A stretch of DNA of 64,000 nucleotides, taken from the NCBI GenBank assembly GCA_050185195.1, contig JBFWZQ010000014.1:4072-68071 (forward strand), given 5' to 3'. The notes beneath the pieces were generated by a model. That model saw nothing but the letters and a program-made list of their open reading frames with translations. It did not search any database and had not been told where the DNA came from. Both the position numbers and the translations under genes were made by a program. Shown piece by piece: positions 61,887-64,000 of this stretch. The DNA is from CADEFQ01 sp050185195. Lineage in GTDB: Bacteria > Pseudomonadota > Gammaproteobacteria > Steroidobacterales > Steroidobacteraceae. Every line of letters begins with the position of its first letter. Within the stretch, counting starts at the first letter, position 1.

Positions 61887-62762
61887 ATGCAGACAACGAC
61901 ATTGAACAACGGCATCACCATGCCGATGCTGGGACTGGGCGTGTTTCAGGCCCCGCCCGATGCCACGGCGGCCGCCGTCGAGGAAGCCTTGCGATCGGGC
62001 TACCGACTCATCGACACGGCCGCCGCCTACGCCAACGAGCGCGAGGTGGGTGAAGGCATCCGCCGTTCGGGCATCGGCCGGGGCGAGGTCTTCATCGAAA
62101 CAAAGGTGTGGATCAACGACTACGGCTACGACGCCACATTGCATGCGTTCGACAAGGGCGCCGGCAAGCTGGGTGTCGAACGAATCGACCTGCTGCTCCT
62201 GCATCAGCCGCTGACCAGCCGCTTCGATCTCACCCTTGGGGCCTACAAAGCGCTGGAGAAACTGCTGGCCGATGGCAAGGTGCGTGCGATCGGCGTCAGC
62301 AACTTCATGCCGGACGTGCTGCGGCGCCTGCTGGCGGAAACATCGGTGGTGCCGGCGGTCAACCAGATCGAGGTCCACCCCTACTTCCAGCAAAAGGAAC
62401 TGCAACGTCTCCACGCCGAGCACGGCATCCTGACCCAGGCGTGGTCGCCGATGGGCGGCATCACTTCCTACTATGGGGGCAAGAGGAGCACGTTCGACGA
62501 TCCCACCTTGCAGCGGATTGCGCGTGAGCATGGCAAGTCCGCCGCGCAAGTGATGCTGCGCTGGCACCTGCAGGAAGGCCGCGCGGTGATCCCGAAGTCG
62601 ACCAGGCCCGCTCGCATCGCCGAGAACCTGAACGTGTTCGACTTCGAACTCACCGCCACGCAGATCGCCGAGATCGACGCGCTCGATACCGGCGTGCGCA
62701 GCGGACCGGAACCCGACAGCATCACCCTGGAAAACTACGGCCGCGAGATTCCGGAAGCCTGA
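61887..62762 (+). CDS. Aldo/keto reductase (2,5-diketo-D-gluconate reductase type)
   Basis: A 291-residue TIM-barrel reductase. The catalytic tetrad is recognisable: D in LIDTAAAYANE, Y in AAAYANE, K in IETKVWIND and H in LLLLHQPL. NADPH contact regions include IPKSTRPARIAENL near 230-243. It is an AKR of the DkgA/morphine-reductase group. It starts 26 bases after the CMD gene and is followed 19 bases later by a second, unrelated AKR. The substrate is not apparent. Confidence 0.88.
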   Translation: MQTTTLNNGITMPMLGLGVFQAPPDATAAAVEEALRSGYRLIDTAAAYANEREVGEGIRRSGIGRGEVFIETKVWINDYGYDATLHAFDKGAGKLGVERIDLLLLHQPLTSRFDLTLGAYKALEKLLADGKVRAIGVSNFMPDVLRRLLAETSVVPAVNQIEVHPYFQQKELQRLHAEHGILTQAWSPMGGITSYYGGKRSTFDDPTLQRIAREHGKSAAQVMLRWHLQEGRAVIPKSTRPARIAENLNVFDFELTATQIAEIDALDTGVRSGPEPDSITLENYGREIPEA

Positions 62763-62781
62763 GCACGGTGGAGAAGCAGGG

Positions 62782-63924
62782 ATGAACGATGATCTGACCC
62801 GAACCAGTCGCCGCGAGCTGCTGGTGGGAGCCGCGACGTTGGCCGCCGCGGCCCCACTGATGGCCGGGGCCAGCGGTACGCCTGCTGCCGTGAAGCCGGG
62901 CGCAAACACCACCTTGACCGCTCGTCGCAAGCTCGGAACGCTGGAAGTGTCCAGCGTGGGTCTTGGCGTGCAGAACATGAGCCGCACCTACCAGACCACG
63001 ATTCCTTCGCGCACCGAGATGCACAACATCATCCGGACCGCCTTCGATCGTGGCCTCACCTTCTACGACGCGGCCGAGGCCTACGGTCCGCACGAAGTCG
63101 AACGGATCCTCGGCGAGGGCATTGCGCCGTTTCGCGACAAGGTGGTGATCACCAGCAAGTTCGGCTGGAACATCGACCTGGAAACCGGCGCTCAGCGGCC
63201 AGGACTCGTCAGCCGCCCGGACCACATCAAGCAAGCCGTCGAGGGCATGCTCGAGCGCCTGAACACGGATCGCATCGATCTGCTCTACCAGCACCGCGTC
63301 GATCCGCAGGTACCGATCGAGGACGTGGCCGGCGCGATCAAGGACCTGAAGGCCGAAGGCAAGGTCCTGCACTGGGGTCTGTGTGAGATGGGGCTGCAGA
63401 CCTTGCGCCGCGCCCACGCCGAACTGCCCGTCACTGCCGTGCAGAGCGAGTACTCGATGCTGTGGCGTGGTCCCGAGCAGGAGGTCATTCCGCTGTGCGA
63501 AGAGCTGGGGATCGGCTTCGTGCCGTGGAGCCCGCTCGGCGTACAGTTTCTCACCGGCGCCATCGACGAGAACACGCGCTTCGCCGCTGGCGACATCCGC
63601 GGGATCGAGACCCGCTTCTCGCCCGAAAACCTGCCGCACAACCTGGCTCTGGTCGCGCTCATCAAGACGTGGGCGGAGCGCAAGAGCTCGACGCCTGCCC
63701 GGATTGCACTGGCCTGGCTGATGGCGCAGAAGCCCTGGATCGTGCCCATCCCCGGCACGACGCAGATGGCGCACATGCTCGACAACATCGGCGCGGCCAC
63801 CATCACCTTCAGCAGCGCGGAGCTGGAAGAACTCAACGGCGCTGTCGCAGGTATCGCCATCCGTGGCGAACGCTTGCCTGCGGCCTTGCAAGCCTTCAGC
63901 GGCGTCGAAGCGCCTCTGCCATGA
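62782..63924 (+). CDS. Aldo/keto reductase with a twin-arginine signal
   Basis: A 380-residue enzyme. RTSRRELLVGAATLAAAAPLM is a clear Tat signal. The AKR fold follows, with LGLGVQNMS-type opening, D/Y in FYDAAEAYGPHE, K in ITSKFGWN, H in YQHRVDPQVP, and a C-terminal IPGTTQMAHMLDN cofactor loop. It resembles the YakC/IolS-like AKRs. Export of an NADP-dependent enzyme is unusual and suggests it is loaded with cofactor before export. Its stop overlaps the start of the next gene (ATGA). Confidence 0.85.
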   Translation: MNDDLTRTSRRELLVGAATLAAAAPLMAGASGTPAAVKPGANTTLTARRKLGTLEVSSVGLGVQNMSRTYQTTIPSRTEMHNIIRTAFDRGLTFYDAAEAYGPHEVERILGEGIAPFRDKVVITSKFGWNIDLETGAQRPGLVSRPDHIKQAVEGMLERLNTDRIDLLYQHRVDPQVPIEDVAGAIKDLKAEGKVLHWGLCEMGLQTLRRAHAELPVTAVQSEYSMLWRGPEQEVIPLCEELGIGFVPWSPLGVQFLTGAIDENTRFAAGDIRGIETRFSPENLPHNLALVALIKTWAERKSSTPARIALAWLMAQKPWIVPIPGTTQMAHMLDNIGAATITFSSAELEELNGAVAGIAIRGERLPAALQAFSGVEAPLP

Positions 63925-64000
63925 ATCCGCAATCGGGAACCATGGTCAGTCACTGGATGGGCACGGCGATGCTCGGCACGGTCCTGCTAGTTGGCGCAGC
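63921..64000 (+). CDS. Start of a secreted or membrane protein, cut by the window edge
   Basis: Only 26 codons are present. The ATG overlaps the stop of the preceding reductase by four bases. The visible residues (MNPQSGTMVSHWMGTAMLG, then a hydrophobic run TVLLVGAA) look like a signal peptide or first membrane helix. The family cannot be determined. It should belong to the same operon. Confidence 0.6.
   Translation, partial: MNPQSGTMVSHWMGTAMLGTVLLVGA

Noticed and set aside
1..64000. CRISPR array, tRNA, rRNA or insertion sequence
   Set aside because: No regularly spaced direct repeats, cloverleaf-type sequences, rRNA segments or transposase-like proteins were found on reading both strands. 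A covariance search would be needed to exclude small RNAs.

Overview
The window is very gene-dense, G+C-rich bacterial chromosome. It carries about 54 convincing protein genes, often overlapping by 1-4 bases, and I see no rRNA, tRNA, CRISPR array, transposase or phage gene. The Gram-negative envelope genes (TonB receptor, porins, RND efflux, lysyl-PG synthase) and the gene content suggest a high-GC Pseudomonadota, most likely a gammaproteobacterium of the Steroidobacterales/Nevskiales/Xanthomonadales type. That placement is inference only. Base composition changes along the window: a spot count gives 45 G/C of 60 at 1081-1140 but 34 of 60 at 52861-52920. The visible break falls after about 46.06 kb.

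Region 1 (0.2-10.5 kb) is a gamma-glutamylated polyamine degradation locus. It holds puuA-puuB on the + strand, then an OmpW-like barrel protein. On the - strand puuR-puuC is followed without a gap by a DnaQ/GIY-YIG nuclease and rlmKL. A divergent omega-aminotransferase completes the locus.

Region 2 (10.5-24.6 kb) is mixed. It has a TorF-type porin, a cupin plus a three-part methyltransferase with a divergent GntR/UTRA regulator, a PLP decarboxylase homologue, and an MFS transporter. A HipA-like kinase/DUF3037 pair leads into a GNAT and a class I aminotransferase. An mprF-acvB-like pair (aminoacyl-phosphatidylglycerol synthesis and hydrolysis), a double MmcQ/YjbR protein and a decayed SRPBCC gene follow.

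Region 3 (24.6-33 kb) has a PQQ-type beta-propeller, a Tat-exported epimerase and a CzcCBA divalent-metal efflux system preceded by a small His-containing membrane protein.

Region 4 (33-46 kb) is the most remarkable core block. A tauE-cysD-cysNC operon and a divergent cysJ-cysI-cysH operon cover sulfate activation and reduction to sulfide. The latter continues directly into hemC(D)-hemB-hemA-cysG. Together these would make the siroheme cofactor of the sulfite reductase from glycine and succinyl-CoA. The HemC-like protein lacks the usual cofactor cysteine.

Region 5 (46-59.3 kb), of lower G+C, is one long - strand operon divergent from a LacI-family regulator. It encodes an M14 carboxypeptidase, TonB receptor, polar amino-acid ABC transporter, S41 peptidase and beta-propeller protein, and looks like a peptide-scavenging system.

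Region 6 (59.6-64 kb) is a + strand set of small redox enzymes (SDR, cupin, double carboxymuconolactone decarboxylase, two aldo/keto reductases) that runs off the end of the window.

Two genome-style observations cut across regions. Several first genes have a -10-like hexamer 6-9 bases before ATG and no Shine-Dalgarno site, which suggests leaderless mRNAs. A palindromic repeat with a shared 16-bp arm occurs after two genes 16.6 kb apart.
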